Source of the DNA: Nymphaea colorata
Lineage: Eukaryota; Streptophyta; Magnoliopsida; Nymphaeales; Nymphaeaceae
DNA length: 64,000 bases
Assembly: GCF_008831285.2 (NCBI RefSeq)
Contig: NC_045141.1
Coordinates: forward strand, 24,909,315-24,973,314
Reading direction: 5' to 3'
A program made the translations under genes and the position numbers. The number at the start of each line of letters is the position of its first letter. The stretch's first letter is position 1. Of this stretch, positions 22,945 to 36,861 are shown piece by piece. Under the pieces are notes generated by a model. It made no database searches and had not been told where the DNA came from. It saw only the letters and a program-made list of their open reading frames with translations.

Positions 22945-25772
22945 GTAAGTAGAAAAAACATCAGCGAAGTGTCGGCATGTTCAGAAAAATATGAACAGCA
23001 CTTGCTGCACATTTTATAATTAAATCATAAAAAAAGGAATTTTTTCTATTTAACTGTATAATTTTCTCCTATAATATGGAAAACATGTCCGCCCCCTTGA
23101 ACGGTACCGAACAATACCAACACGCGCAAAAGCAGAATCTTAATACGAAGCTGTATTAAGCTTTTATTTAACAGTTGCCTCCACTATGTCAAGAGACTCA
23201 AACTTAAAATGCATAAGGTGTAATTTGGGAATAGGGTCAAACTTTCAAAGTCAAGCCCTTTTAAGTTCTTCCAAAAAAAAAAAAATCAAAGGAAAAAACT
23301 TTTCAGTTGTTTTTCTTTTTTCGGAGGGGGTTTCTAAATTGTGAATTTATAAACAAAGGGTGCATCCAAATTTTTAATAAAAGAAAAGAGAAGGACAAGT
23401 CCCTTTCCTGAGCCTACTTTAGTCCACTATCTTTTGGCATGGTCACGCGTTCCAAAGGGTCTAATGGTAGATGAGTTGTGTTTGACCCGTCTTTCCAATT
23501 CATTGAGAACACAGAAAGAAAGTGTTTGACCCGTCTTTCCAATTCATTGAGAACAAAGAAAGGAACCAGATGAGATGAGAAAGGAGGAGACGAAGAAGAA
23601 GAAGATCAAGTTGATGATGATAGTGTGAGGAAGAAAAAGTGAAGGTACTTTTGAGTGAGGATGTGGCGTGAACCTACAACAACAAAACCAGAGGTAGCAC
23701 GTGAAACGACCGCCCAGTGAAGGAGCACCTTCAATGGTGGCCGTGGTGGTCTCCTACCATCAATTCATGAGCTACCAGACGCACCCACCCCAACTTGGAC
23801 GGCTTTGTTTGGAAGATCTAAAAGGGCCATCCTAGGGCACTTAGACCCTACCCCAGAAGGGTCCCCAAGGGACGTTCCAAGGACATTAAAGAAGGGAGAA
23901 GAGAATCAATGACATGGAAGCCATTACTAGCTACCAAGTTCATTGTGTGGAGCCCGTCGTTTCCCCCTCCCTTATGTGCCTTAGCTTAGTCCTTTTGCAT
24001 GTAAATCGGTTTGATTCCCATAGATGCTACGTACTTGCCGACATTGTACACGGCCGCATCACAGCTACTCAAGTCCCTACAGGCAAGGGTTAGGAGGAGG
24101 CTTCGACTTCTCGATGATGCCTCCCCTCTCGCCCCACCTCTCTTCGCAGTGCGCATTGCGCCGTGCTTGAGAGGTTGATGTCAAGCTTTCTATGGCTTCC
24201 CGACTTGCACCACCGCCCCATTTGAACATTTCAAAATCCATCTTCTTTCAACCCCTTACTCCTAACTCAATGTCTAGACGATCTAGAACAGTAGTTGGGT
24301 TTATTTTCTCTCTTCATTAAATGACTTGCTTACAAAAAATCATGTCCCTGTCATCAATTTCCTTAGAAATGTGACTTGTACAATAGGCCATCGAAAGTTT
24401 CAGTGGGACCTTGGTCAAGGGATGTGACACAACTGGTTGGGCCTCTTGTTGGTGTTGGTCAGCAATCTTAGTGGTGACCATGCATGCTACAACCATGGCC
24501 CTCCTTCTGATTAAAAATAAATAAATAAAAATTTTACATATAAATTTTAAAAATGTTAGTTTAACTTATATAAAAATTTTGAAAAATTATGTTTGGTATT
24601 TTCAAAATTTTGAAACTATAGTTTGATCCCTACAAAAAAAAAAATTATCTCTGCCCTTGCTTGAAGGTTTAAGCAATAAAGTCTATCAACCGAAGGAGAC
24701 TTTCTCCAAAAAAAAAAGTTTCTTTTAAAGTCTCAACTCAATAGCTAAGTCACCGAAAAGAAAAAAAAAAAACTTGGGCTTTTAAAATTGAGTGATCCAT
24801 GGCAAGTAGGTAATGCAACTAACATCACAACAAAGAGATCTATCTACCTGACTAAGAAATTCAATCAAAAGGTCGTAAGCTTAAATCATCAAAAGGAGGA
24901 AAAAAAGGCCAAGGGGTTTCGCACGCATACTGTTGAATAATGTGGCGGGTGATTCCGTCCTTCTTGCTTGTCCATTAAAAAGAGCAAACAAGAAACAAAA
25001 TGCAGCTGTTGCTATCTTAGAAACATCACGATCTAAATGCACATACACTTGAAAAATCCTTTTCAAATTTGGTAAGATGTTCACCGTGTTTGTTTTCACG
25101 GGGTGATATGAACTGAGCTTCATTTTGACCTCCACCTACTATTTAAAGGCTTAACTCAGCAATTTAATCCATATTAGCACTTTGAATTAAGTAAACTATA
25201 TGTAATTAATCAAACCCAATTACATTGGAAAAAAGTATGTGCATGATACTCGCACACTTGCGGGCGTGAGAATGAATGAATATACATGCATATACACATA
25301 TATACATATATACATACACATTTTTGCATGCATTTGTTTCGGGGTGCGATCACATGCATGTGAAGCAAAGATAGTGATGCATCTAGGCACATGGGGAACG
25401 TACATTCAACTTTGCATGTGCTCCTTGTGAATTGTGCTTCTTAATATGCATTTAGAAGTTACTAAGACACAGTGGCTCGATTCTTGGTATAATAAGTGGG
25501 GATTAAGATCTTCAGCTGAGAAGATCAAGGCGTTTGTTCACTTTTCTTTTCTTGAGCAATGGTCCTTGAAAGAGCCTTGCTTGCATTGTTGGTCTTGTCC
25601 GTTCTTTTTCTTTCGTACCGAAGGTGAATATATATGCCTTGGGTCTATTATCGATGCATTGACTTCTCGGAAATAATGATTAATGATTCAATAGTGTGAA
25701 AGCTCTCACCAATTTGAGACCTCATGAAAGATGAAGCTTGTAATAGAGATTAGATGTAAACATTCGAAAGTG

Positions 25773-25813
<41 letters not shown>

Positions 25814-28300
25814 TATACAGTAGATGCTTACATATGATTTTGAAGAGAAGAACATTAAGCCTTAAACTAAACCAGAACTGGTCATAAAGAAAAACCAAAA
25901 GTTGTGCAATAAATTAATCTGATTAAAAATAGACTTCCCTGCGAGATATTGAACGCATCATATAAAGAGAGAGAGAGTTCCTTAGAGTGTTGACCACACG
26001 CGAACTAGCTTGTCTCAAGAAGCACTTGATTGCAGGTGGAACTTAATTATTTAGAGTTATCTTTACATGAACAACTTACTTGAACATTTCCTTTAAGAAA
26101 GAAGAAAGCATTCCTTTCCCGGGGAGGACTTTCCTTCGTTTGTGGGGAATTAGAAAAGAAAAGGAAGCGGGTTTTTGAGGTGAACTTTTCACCCGTGTTT
26201 GGTTAAAGTGATAAATTAAATGGGTCCTGCGAAAAGTAGTGTGAAAACGCATCAAGATACGGATTTTTCGTCTTCTCTTTTGCTCCCAAGCACGCCTTAA
26301 GCACATCCTATGCATAGCTTGTTTACTAAGAATCACAACTGTCAAAACTGTTGACAATCAAATCATTTGTGGGATAATTTATGATCAGAAGTACAAATCC
26401 TCTCTCTCCCTCTCTCATCTATATATATATATATATATATATAGATGTTAGTTATTGGACTTTCGCTATAAATTACTTGAGAAAGGACAAAAAATAACAT
26501 ATCCTAAAGAAGAGTTTGGTTGTCGCGTCCACAGAAGGAAAAGTGAGAATGTGGTATGAGCAAATGGGTGGGCTCAAGTCAAGGCTGTAATCAACATCCA
26601 CGCTATTGGTGCTCACGATGTGGCTGCCACTTTGGATATCAACTATGTCATTCAAAAAGCACCATGTAAATCTCCCCAGTATATTAAAAATTGATTTCCC
26701 CAACACCCTCACCATTTAAAAAGATTCTCTGTTATCAAAATCTCTCTCTCTTTTTCTATTTATATATATATGGAAAGAGAGAGAGAAATCTGCAGACTGC
26801 CATGTGGTCGAATTGATCGTGCATTGGGCCTTAAAAAGCCATAGTTAAACAAAAATCATTGGTAATGCATCTATTGCGATGGTTTTTAACGACAGATTAA
26901 AGAAATCCATCCGGCCACATACTCCATCCGGCAGATTTCAGTGATGAAAGAGACAGATATGGTCCAGAACTAGACCTTAATTTGTGAGTTTACAGTTGCA
27001 GAAGTGTTACTGTCAGCACATCTTAATCTGAAGTTACCACTAAGCAGAAAAGTTGATGACAAATAAGTCTCCACTACTCTTTCCCCTCCCCTTTTTTCCT
27101 TTCCTCTTTGATGCCAAATTTCCTGAACATCATAAGAGGTAAGTTGGCTGGTGATACTGACATTCACCTTCACCCCCCCAATTGCAACTTCAATGGGTGC
27201 ATGAATACTGTGAGTTACCGAATGATACTGTTCTGGAAACATCTTTTTCGATGATGATGCTTTCAACTTTCAAGCATGGCGACAAATTTAGCCATTTCTT
27301 TCAGAAAAATGCTGCAAACTAAAAAAAGAAAAAGAACGAAAGTTGTCACAGTCACCTGGGTTGAGCAAGCATTTTTAAGCTTTTAATTCTAAAAACTTGT
27401 TCATGCATTTTCCCTTTGTGAAGTTAATATTTACTAAGTTTTGTAATTATGCGATTACCTCCAGCAGCATATCATGCTGTGTCTCATCCAAAGCTAAAAT
27501 TAAGCTTCAAATGCAGTGAGATTAGTAGAATACATTGTATGAGCTTTACTTTTCCTCTTTTTATGGACTAGGTAGGGTTAGGCAGACCTTTACCAGATTG
27601 CACCAAGAACTAAATTTTTAACTTTATGCAACTTAAAAGGCCTTGAGTCCACCTCTCTAACTTGGTGGATGAATGTTCATTCACAATTTTCAATTGTTTA
27701 ACTATTTTTTTTCTGAATGTGCTTACACTTGGTCATTTTCAATTACTGTTGACTTTATTATAATTATATAAACCTTATAATGTGAGAGAGAGAGAGCATA
27801 CAAGGATATAACTGTGATTCAAAGAAATTCAGTGACAGTTCAGAAAATCTAAAATAGAGATTCACTGGCAGCGCAGAAAAATCGGAAGGAAAGAAATCTT
27901 TTAGTACCAATACTGTCAGGTGATATTGGAGGCCGAAGGGCACATCCTGTATCTAGTTAATTGGTCGAATGAATGGAATCCAAGAACAAGTTTTCGATGT
28001 TTCTTTTTTTTTATCGTGACCAGATGAAAACGTGCTAACACTTTTTCCTGTATTCATTCACCGGTATCATTATAATGGGCAGGGGAGAGAGAGAATGAGA
28101 GAGAGAGAGAGACAGAGAGAGAAAGAGAGGTTTGCCGCTTCGCCGGCCATTATAGGAAACGCGTCTTCAAGCTCTCATCATTCCTCCGAGATAGCAGATC
28201 CCAAGAACATCTTGAAACCACCGGAATTCTAGCTGGAAGAAGCCTTTCCACGTAGGAACCTCCAGATTCCGGACGCTGAAGGAAAACGAAGAGATGGTTC
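22945..28300. other. Long intergenic stretch
   Basis: No gene is supported. It contains an imperfect tandem duplication of 44-bp period starting at 23478, a probable MITE-family fragment ending at about 24660 (right end CTCTGCCCTTGCT), (TA)n/(TG)n near 25772-25813, (AT)n near 26420-26444, and short GA tracts near 27783 and 28084-28128. Small open frames here (for example about 26473-26715 and 26970-27266, minus) match nothing I know. Confidence 0.5.
23478..23565. repeat. Tandem duplication, 44-bp period
   Basis: GTGTTTGACCCGTCTTTCC begins each of two adjacent near-identical copies, at 23478 and 23522. Confidence 0.8.
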
Positions 28301-28301
28301 C

Positions 28302-28338
<37 letters not shown>

Positions 28339-28340
28339 TT
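28301..28340 (+). promoter_or_regulatory. CT-rich tract in the presumed 5' leader of the receptor kinase
   Basis: A run of CTCTGT and CT units lies about 650 bp upstream of the kinase start codon. Pyrimidine tracts of this kind are common at plant core promoters and leaders. The transcription start and any leader intron are not determined. Confidence 0.3.
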
Positions 28341-28984
28341 GCTATGTGCTTCATCAGAAAGTGTAGGGAAGTTCGTTACATGGGTAGTTGGTTGAATTTT
28401 AACTTATTTTCAGGTTTTTGTTTGAACTAGTCGATGATGAACGGACGACCAGAATGGGTCTTCCTCAGCGGAGAAATCTTGGCCGTTGCTTCAGTCCACG
28501 GCAAGACATCTGCAGTAGAGGTGCGTATATTTCTGGCACATTCTTGCTGCGTCTGCGTTTGACGAATTTTCGGTTCTTTTTTCAATTCATCAACCAGTTT
28601 GGTACAGTATCTAGAATTGGAACTCGCTTGGTGATTCTTGGTGACATTGAGTCTCTAATCTTTGGAAGCTGTTTGGTGTTTCTTGGTGCATTTAATTTGT
28701 GAAAATGTCACGTAGATTTCGGGGACCAGGTACAGAATTCAATCAATGGAAGGATTCACGGGTTCTTTTGTTTTTTCGTTTTGTGGTAGGATTGAAGAGA
28801 AAAGAAATCGTGGCCAGACGGGTTGGTGTTGAAGGATCTTGACATTCTTGTTATTGTTATTTGATTTTTCTTCCTCCTGATTCGTGTTTAGCGGGCACGG
28901 AGTCCTTACAGAGTGAGCGTTTTTCCGGCGAACCACTGACGAGTCCTGCAGCTTTCTTTTGTTCCGAGAAAAGAACCTTCAGAC

Positions 28985-31900
28985 ATGTTTTTGATTCAGA
29001 GAAGAGTGGTGGTGTTTACGATTTGGGCGGTCGTTTTCACTTCCGTTTGTCCGGCTCGTGGCGTGGATGTTGGTGCCGAAGTTGAGCTTCTATGGGCCGT
29101 GAAGCAGAATCTTATTGATGACTTCAATCATTTGAGAGATTGGAATGCTTCTGATCCCACGCCTTGCAGCTGGACGGGCGTTCATTGTATCGGTGATTAC
29201 AATCTCACTGTTTCATCTCTCAATCTGAGCTACATGAATCTGTCGGGGTTTTTATCTCCCAGCATTGGCGGATTGATCAGTTTGACCTATCTTGATCTTT
29301 CTTTCAACTATATCTCCGGGAAAATTCCGGCGGAAATTGGAAAGTTGTCTAGTTTGGAGGTTCTGCTATTGAACAACAACAATTTTGATGGGGAGATCCC
29401 ACCGGAGTTGGGTAACTTATCTGCCTTGGTAAAATTGAACCTGTGCAATAACAGGCTTTCTGGGCATCTTCCTAGTGAACTAGGCAGGCTTTTGGCTCTC
29501 CAGGAACTAGTTGCATACACCAACAACATCTCTGGGCCTCTGCCACCTTCTCTCGGTAACTTAAAGAACTTGACGACATTCCGATCAGGGCAGAATTCAA
29601 TCTCTGGTAGCATACCTCCTGAGATAGGTGGGTGTGAAAGCTTGGTGACTCTTGGTTTGGCCCAAAACTCGTTGGAGGGCCCGATCCCCAAAGAACTTGG
29701 TAAGTTACAGAATCTGAAGGATCTGGTACTTTGGAGCAATAGTTTGTCTGGAACAATTCCGAAGGAGCTCACGGATTGTAGAAAGCTCGAACTACTTGCA
29801 CTGTACGAGAACAACCTGGCTGGAGAAATTCCTGCGGAGATTGGTAAGCTCACATTTTTGAACAAGTTATACATATACAGGAACAAATTAAATGGAAGCA
29901 TACCGAAGGAGATTGGCAATCTGAGTCTAGCAACTGAGGTTGACTTCTCGGAGAATGAGTTAGTGGGAGAAATACCAAAAGAACTTAGTAAGGTAAAGGG
30001 CTTGCGCTTGCTCTACCTTTTCCAGAACCATCTTTCAGGCGTTATTCCTGTAGAACTTGGCAGCTTGAAGAATTTGAGCAAACTTGATCTTTCCATCAAC
30101 AATCTCACAGGTTCCATTCCTGTTGAATTGCAGTATTTGACCCAGCTGATCACATTGCAACTGTTTCAGAATGAGCTTACTGGTACCATTCCTCAGGCTC
30201 TCGGGCTTTCAAGTCCTCTGTGGGTACTTGACTTATCAGAGAACGCTCTCAGTGGCCCAATTCCTCGCTATCTATGTAAAAACTCAAACTTGATTCTGCT
30301 TAATCTGTGGTCTAACCAACTTACTGGGAATATTCCCAGTGACATAAGAAACTGCAAGCCGTTGGTACAAATTCGTGTGGGAGACAACCGCCTCACTGGA
30401 AGCTTTCCTGCAGATCTCTGTAAGCTGGATAATCTGACTACCATTGGATTGGACAGGAACAAGTTAAGTGGCCCAATCCCTCCAGATATAGGAAATTGTA
30501 AAACGTTGCAAAGACTCCATCTCTCAGGTAATTATTTTACGTCCTCCTTGCCTATGCAGATTGGGCTTCTAACCCAGTTGGTGGACGTCAACATTTCCTC
30601 CAATAAGTTGACAGGTTCCATCCCTAAAGAGATAGTTAGCTGCATGAAGCTTCAAAGACTTGATCTTAGCAATAACTTATTTACTGGTACCATCCCAAAA
30701 GAAATTGGGACCCTTGCACAGCTTGAGTTGCTTAGGATTTTTGGTAACAAGCTTTCAGGCACAATACCCTCATTCTTAGGGAATCTCTCACATTTGATTG
30801 AATTGCAGATGGGTGACAATGTGTTTTCAGGTAGCATACCATCACAACTGGGTCAGTTGTCAAGTTTGCAGATTGCCATGAACCTAAGCTGGAACAACCT
30901 TTCTGGTGAAATACCGGCTGAGTTGGGCAATCTTGACTTGCTAGAATATCTTCTTCTTAACAATAATCACCTTTCTGGAGAGATTCCACTTACATTTGCT
31001 AATCTTTCAAGTCTTCTAGGATTCAATGTGTCCAATAATAACCTCACAGGGCCTATTCCTGAGGTACCATTGTTGCAGAACATGGGCATTAGCAGCTATA
31101 TTGGAAATGAAGGGCTTTGTGGCAATCCTCTTAGTAGCTGTAGCTCTCCACCAGAAGCTGATACTCCAGCACCACGGGAGGATGTTAGATATAGATTGGG
31201 AAAAACATTGGCAATAATATCTGTAGTTGTTGGGTCTGTTTCATTGGTGCTCATTGCAGTTGTCATCTATTTAATCAGACGGCCAGTTGAGGTGATTACA
31301 CCTTTCCAAGATAAACAATGTTATACAGATTCAGACATGTATCTTCCCCCAAGGGAGGGTTTCACCTTTCAAGATTTGGTTGAGGCTACAAATGACTTTG
31401 ATTGTAACTCCATAATAGGAAGGGGTGCTTGCGGAACAGTTTACAAGGCTGTGATGCCCACTGGGCAGGTTATTGCTGTAAAAAAGCTTGAATCATATAG
31501 AGAAGGGAATAACATTGATAACAGCTTCCGTGCTGAAATTTCCACTTTGGGAAAGATAAGGCACAGGAACATTGTGAAGCTCTATGGCTTCTGTTATCAC
31601 AAGGGCTCCAATATTTTGCTTTATGAATACATGTCTAAAGGAAGCTTGGGTGAATTGCTTCGTGGGGCATCGACAGTTCTGGATTGGAAGACTAGGTATA
31701 AGATTGCTCTTGGTGCTGCTGAGGGACTATCATATTTACATCATGATTGTAGGCCACGAATCATTCACCGGGACATAAAGTCAAACAACATCCTTCTTGA
31801 TGACAATTTTGAAGCTCATGTCGGGGATTTTGGATTGGCAAAGGTGATTGATATGCCATACTCAAAGTCAGTCTCTGCTGTTGCAGGATCTTATGGGTAC

Positions 31901-34173
31901 ATAGCTCCAGGTAATTCCTAGAGAATGTATATGGCTTGAATATTTTGAGTTGTTTGAGCCATTTTTTTCTGTGATCATCTCTTCATTGGGAACTCCCCTT
32001 GAATATATCGATTTTATTGGCCTATAGTTCCTATTGTTTAGATACATCATTGTACCTATTTGATTCATCCTGTTATGATTCACTGATGGAATGATTTTGT
32101 ATACCGTTGGATCCAGCTGTCACCATCTTTGACACACTTGCAGTCAAATTAAATAAATGACGGAAATGGCTATTGCTTAGTGAATGCACTTCCGCTCCTA
32201 TAGGAACTGCAAGGTTCATTGGTTAAATCTGCAGAGGGTTTCCTACATCATACGTCACATTGTCATATTAGCCTTCTTCTAACTGTAGAGCTGAACGACC
32301 ACTTTGGCAGACTGTGCTTTACATATTTGAGGTATGATGTTCAGGTCTAGTTGGCAATTAGAGTGTTCTTGTATATACATGCGCATGCAAGAAAAGCCAA
32401 GCACGCCCAATATAGGCCAACCAGTCCATAAAACAATCTGCAATGAGCAAGTGAACCTCTTGGTAACTGCCAACTGGAAAGAGATACAAACTTTTTATCA
32501 TGTGGCTTTGGCTTTAGAGTGTAGCCTATGTATTGTGGACAACCAGAGTAGGTACATTTTGCATTGTAACCATGAGAGTCTCCGTCTGGTGTGAAAACTT
32601 GGTGTAATGGCATTCCCGACCTCAGCATAGAAACTTTGGCAAATGTGGCATTTAGCTTGTTTACTTGAGCAAATGCTCTACCTGACAGTCATGAAAAAAG
32701 AAAGCAGTATATGAGAAGTTGATATTGGTCCAACAAGGCATGTAGGAGTAGATGACCAGCTAATGATGCCATATATGCTGTTGCAACTGTAGAGATGATG
32801 GCATCAACAATCAATTGGGAGGATACTTGCATACATATGCTATATGTTGCTAATGTAGGGCAGTTGCCAGCTAGAACCACATAGATGTGGAACATACTTG
32901 TCGGTACATATGGAAACCACAGACAATTGACTAAGAGTAATGAAAGATATGCCAGTTACGAAGTGGATAATATTGAAGAAAGCAAACAATTTAAATCTTC
33001 AGCAGATCACATAATTTGCCAAATAGGTTATGATAGGTTAGGTATATGCTATCATGAACAAAATCTCAGAGCACATACTTTTTTGTGGCATTACTGTGCT
33101 AAAGTTATATCTGAGTCACATACATGGCTTCTTTAATCTCTGTTTCGTCTGAGTCTTTCATGAATAATATATGTTAAGATCCGGTTTACAGTTAAATGGT
33201 TCAGACATTTGTCCCTTTTCAAAATGAGACTGGAACTACCAGCCTTTATTGGCAGAGGTTCTCCTAATCACAACACGAAATGGTATTCTTTCTCATAACC
33301 CTGTACCTTAGAGAATTGAAGCAAGTAATTCTACACAGGACCTGAGACAGAATGGCATGCACATCCTTGCTTTTGTCATTGTCATGTACCAGGTGTCTAT
33401 GAGAAGCATAAAATCAAATAGCATTTCTGCAGTTTTTTTCTTAAAAATATATGCTTTCATACTTCACAAATGAGCTTACTAGCTTCCAATGTAATTGGTA
33501 GTTTAGTAATGTGAAGATCTAGTAAATTTGCAGAACCTGTAATAGCGTTGGTAAGAATTTAGGGGATGCATCACGTGACATCCTCAATATTTTTTTATGC
33601 ATATGGTGACTTTGTCGACAACAGATTGGTTTTTCCCTGTTCCCCTTCATCAGTGGCCAGAGCACCTTTTTCTCATTTTTGTATTAAATAATTTTCTCAA
33701 TGTGCTTCCTTCAATGCTGACATTGATTTTTACCATATCTACTGGTGTTGATGCTTTTACTTGTTTTGTTGTTCACAATGCATACATTCCGCTTATTGGT
33801 GGTGGATTTTTTGTTGACAGAATATGCATTCACGCTTAAGGTTACAGAAAAATGTGACACATACAGTTATGGAGTTGTCCTGTTGGAATTGCTTACTGGT
33901 CGGACTCCTGTTCAACCATTAGACCAGGGGGGTGATCTGGTGACGTGGGTAAAGCATTCTGTTCAAAGATTTTCTCTATCTTCTGGAATACTTGATGATC
34001 GACTAAATCTGGATGACCAAAACACTGTTGACCACATGACAATTGTGCTAAAGATTGCATTGATGTGCACAAGTACGTCACCTTCTGATCGTCCATCAAT
34101 GCGAGAAGTTGTGTTAATGCTGATGGAGTCTAGAGACAAGGACGAATATTCTGGTTCAATGAGGGAATCCTAA
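28985..34173 (+). CDS. LRR receptor-like kinase, At5g63930-like
   Basis: This is a plasma-membrane receptor kinase of 1092 residues in two exons, 28985-31910 and 33821-34173. The phase-1 intron splits the codon of Glu in GYIAPE in the activation segment; the join keeps frame (SYGYIAP then EYAFTLKVTEK). A signal peptide covers about residues 1-27. The N-terminal cap TPCSWTGVHC is followed by more than 20 plant-type LRRs (LxxLxLxxNxLSGxIPxxLG), a C-terminal GLCGNPLSSC cap, and a transmembrane helix at about 741-764. The kinase shows Gly-rich GRGACGTVYKAV from residue 812, Lys833, HRD at 928-930 and DFG at 948-950, so it looks catalytically competent and of the RD class. The sequence closely follows Arabidopsis At5g63930/At2g33170 (LRR subfamily XI-like). 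The ligand is unknown. Confidence 0.95.
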
Positions 34174-36861
34174 AGGCACATCAAATTTGTTAGATCACAA
34201 AAATAACCCATATATAGCATTGCCCATAATTTCTTTTGTTTCTCTTTGTAATATATGTAAAGATGAGGAAATCAATAGCACTGGTTATATCTTTTCTTCC
34301 AGATACCTATGTATATTAACATATTCATTATTAACTCATAATAAAATATTTAGAAGAATCGTCCTTTGTGGCTTAACTTCTTGGAGCCGCCATGTATGTT
34401 CGTGTTGGATTTGTTGGTGGGAAAACATGTAGCTATGGACCATTTGCATTTCATCATAGGAAAACGCAGTGTTGAGCGTGATATGAGTTTTTCACACCCT
34501 ATTATCACTTTTCTGTTCCTGCTAGCTGAACCTATATAATCGGTGATGGGCATATCTGCCTACTTGTGTTTTTGATGACTACATGTTTTGTCTTGTGGCA
34601 CAATTAATGCGTCTCAGACTGATAAGCTTTGGCTCTTACGAAAAGGTCGTCTCTCAGCTAATGAAATTTTACTTTCCTCCAAGGGGGAAATCTCGAGTCT
34701 CTGAACATCCTTGTCACCAGAACTGAAAGGTATGGAGCTTTTGTCATACAGGATTTATCCCATTATGGTCGACCTATTGCCATTTTAAATTCAGTTGCGC
34801 TATAGTCGATCTAGGTATCTGCGAAAGAAAACCGACGGGATGTTTTTGGTTCAAGTAGCGAAAATGTTTGGCTTAGGTGGCCTTGCTATTAGGCAATATG
34901 TTTCAACTGAATATTTAATTCTTGGTAAATCCAAGTGTCACTAAACATCACTTTCTGAAGTTAAATGTCCTTTTGTCCATACAGGAAAACATATATTCAT
35001 GTCCTGATGAACGTCTAATGATGTTCACATGCCTATTTGTCTGGTTGTGAGAACTTGTCGGCCCAGGAGGTGTCCATACACCACCATACTTTGCTGCTTC
35101 TCTGCAATATATTGCTCCTTGCACTTTTCTCTTGCCCACTCAGATGATCTCTCCGTTGCTTCAGTCTGAAAGAAATTTGCTCCAGTTGTCACCAAGTGCG
35201 GAACACACATCATATTTTCAGTTAGAGTGCTGATTCTTTAACTCATTTCCTTCCAGTTCAAATGCTTTGGTGCCAACCTACCTTGTCCATACTTCAGCAC
35301 CATCATCGTTCATGAATACCGGTCTTCTATGACATGTCGCAAAGCCAGATAACCTTTTCTTTATAAGACAGGTTGAAGTTACGCAACCTCCTGCCAACGA
35401 AGGCAGAGTGCTGAAAAGTTTGAGCTTCCTCCAATTTGAAGGTCTGCAGTCTGCCCCTGGCCACGTCGGCAGGGCGCCGGTTAACAATGGATGACTACGG
35501 TTCTGTGGCCTTTCTTTCCCTGGTTTGCTGCAGCTGCTGGATTTCAACGCGTAGCTAGGGCTTTCTTTCCCTGGTTTGCTGCTGCTGCTGGAGTTTGAAT
35601 ACGAATATATGAATATTTGAAAAAACATATATCCTATTTAAATTCGATCCTTTGACATCTATTTATTTGGTCAAGGCTTTTTCTTTCAAAAGGAAATGTT
35701 GAAAGAAAGCCACTCTCTTTAAGTTGTTGCTGACGCAGTCAATTGCACATTTGCACTGTACTTTAATACGCACGAACATGGCCACTTCGAGCGGTGAGAA
35801 TCCCGTTAATTCACCGGCTTTCTATCCCTTTTCCTCAATATAAAAAAAATTGAAAAACAATAAAACAATACAAAATCTTTAGTTAGATTTATGTTGGTTC
35901 ATCTTGTTTTAGCGAAGAGCTGAGAGTTGGCGAATGAACGTTCGATCTTTAATCCTAATTGGCTGGCTGCAAGTAATTGCCGTCAATTTTTTTCCAAAAT
36001 GGGTATCGACCATGGATTTAAATCTGATCTGCAGCCTCTCTCCAAAAGAAGATAGAGATCAGACAGGTTCTTGGTGAAGTACTCCGTCATGGTGAGTACT
36101 CTTGATTTAAATCTCATCTGCAGCCGGCCATTCACGCACTCGTTGATCATTTCCAAACATATTTGACAATTAAGCGTCTCTTTCCAAAAGAAGATAAATA
36201 TCAGACAGTTTCTTGGTGAAGTCCTCCGTTTCCTGGTGGGGTCCTCCATTCCTTGGTGGAGTCCTCCGTCATCGTTCTTGGTGAGTACTCTGAGAATCTA
36301 CTCTGAACAAATATTTTCACCGATATTTTCGGTGCCGGCAATGCCCCTAAATTAACGGGGAAAACCGACCGCTGGGCGAGGCCCATGCCATGATTTCTGT
36401 CTGTCAAGGAGAGGAGAGGAGCCCCAGTTCCTTGCGTCTCACGCGCCCGAAGACCTCGCTTAGACCCTACGCAGCACGCACCACCCACCACCACCATCGC
36501 ATCGACGCCCCGCCAAAAAGAAAAAAAAAACTGGAATACCTAAATCGTCGGGGGTATATTTGTCATTTTGGATTGCAACGTTCTCCTTCACTGGCAGCAC
36601 TACTCAACCGACTGCCCGCCCATTTCCTTTCCCCGATCTCGCTCCCGATTCCTTCTCGCCGTCTCGACGATCTGTCCTTCTATATCTCTTCTTTTCACTT
36701 TTCTACTTGAACAGATTGTTGATGACATGGGCGCAGGCTTCTGTCTCTGTTTGTTTAGGTGCTTCCGATCGGCTTTCTGTTAGGGTTTCTTGGTTCCGTT
36801 CCTTGCTGCGTTCTATACTTGGAGAACGCACGGCAGATCGCATTGAAAGAGGAGGAAAGCA
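34174..36861. other. Intergenic stretch between receptor kinase and PIR
   Basis: It begins with the kinase 3' flank and ends with the presumed PIR promoter and leader (about 36400-36861, C-rich then T-rich). Local duplications are visible: a 51-bp-period repeat of CTTTCTTTCCCTGGTTTGCT at 35510 and 35561, and GATTTAAATCTSATCTGCAG at 36014 and 36104. A CTCCGT-rich set of short repeats lies at 36060-36275. Minus-strand open frames at 34950-35630 have no family support. Confidence 0.5.
36014..36290. repeat. Cluster of short duplications
   Basis: CCAAAAGAAGATA occurs at about 36042 and 36184, GGTGAAGTMCTCCGT at about 36074 and 36215, and GGTGAGTACTC at 36091 and 36280. These form a patchwork of local duplications upstream of PIR. 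Confidence 0.7.

Noticed and set aside
29308-29919. 203-codon minus-strand open frame
   Set aside because: It is antisense to the LRR repeats of the receptor kinase; the periodic LRR codons keep the opposite frame open.
34948-35628. Minus-strand frames that could splice (GTAGGT donor near 35278, TTTCAG acceptor near 35167)
   Set aside because: The joined frame gives about 60 residues with no family resemblance, and the upstream part is duplicated CTG-rich sequence. Not enough to call a gene.
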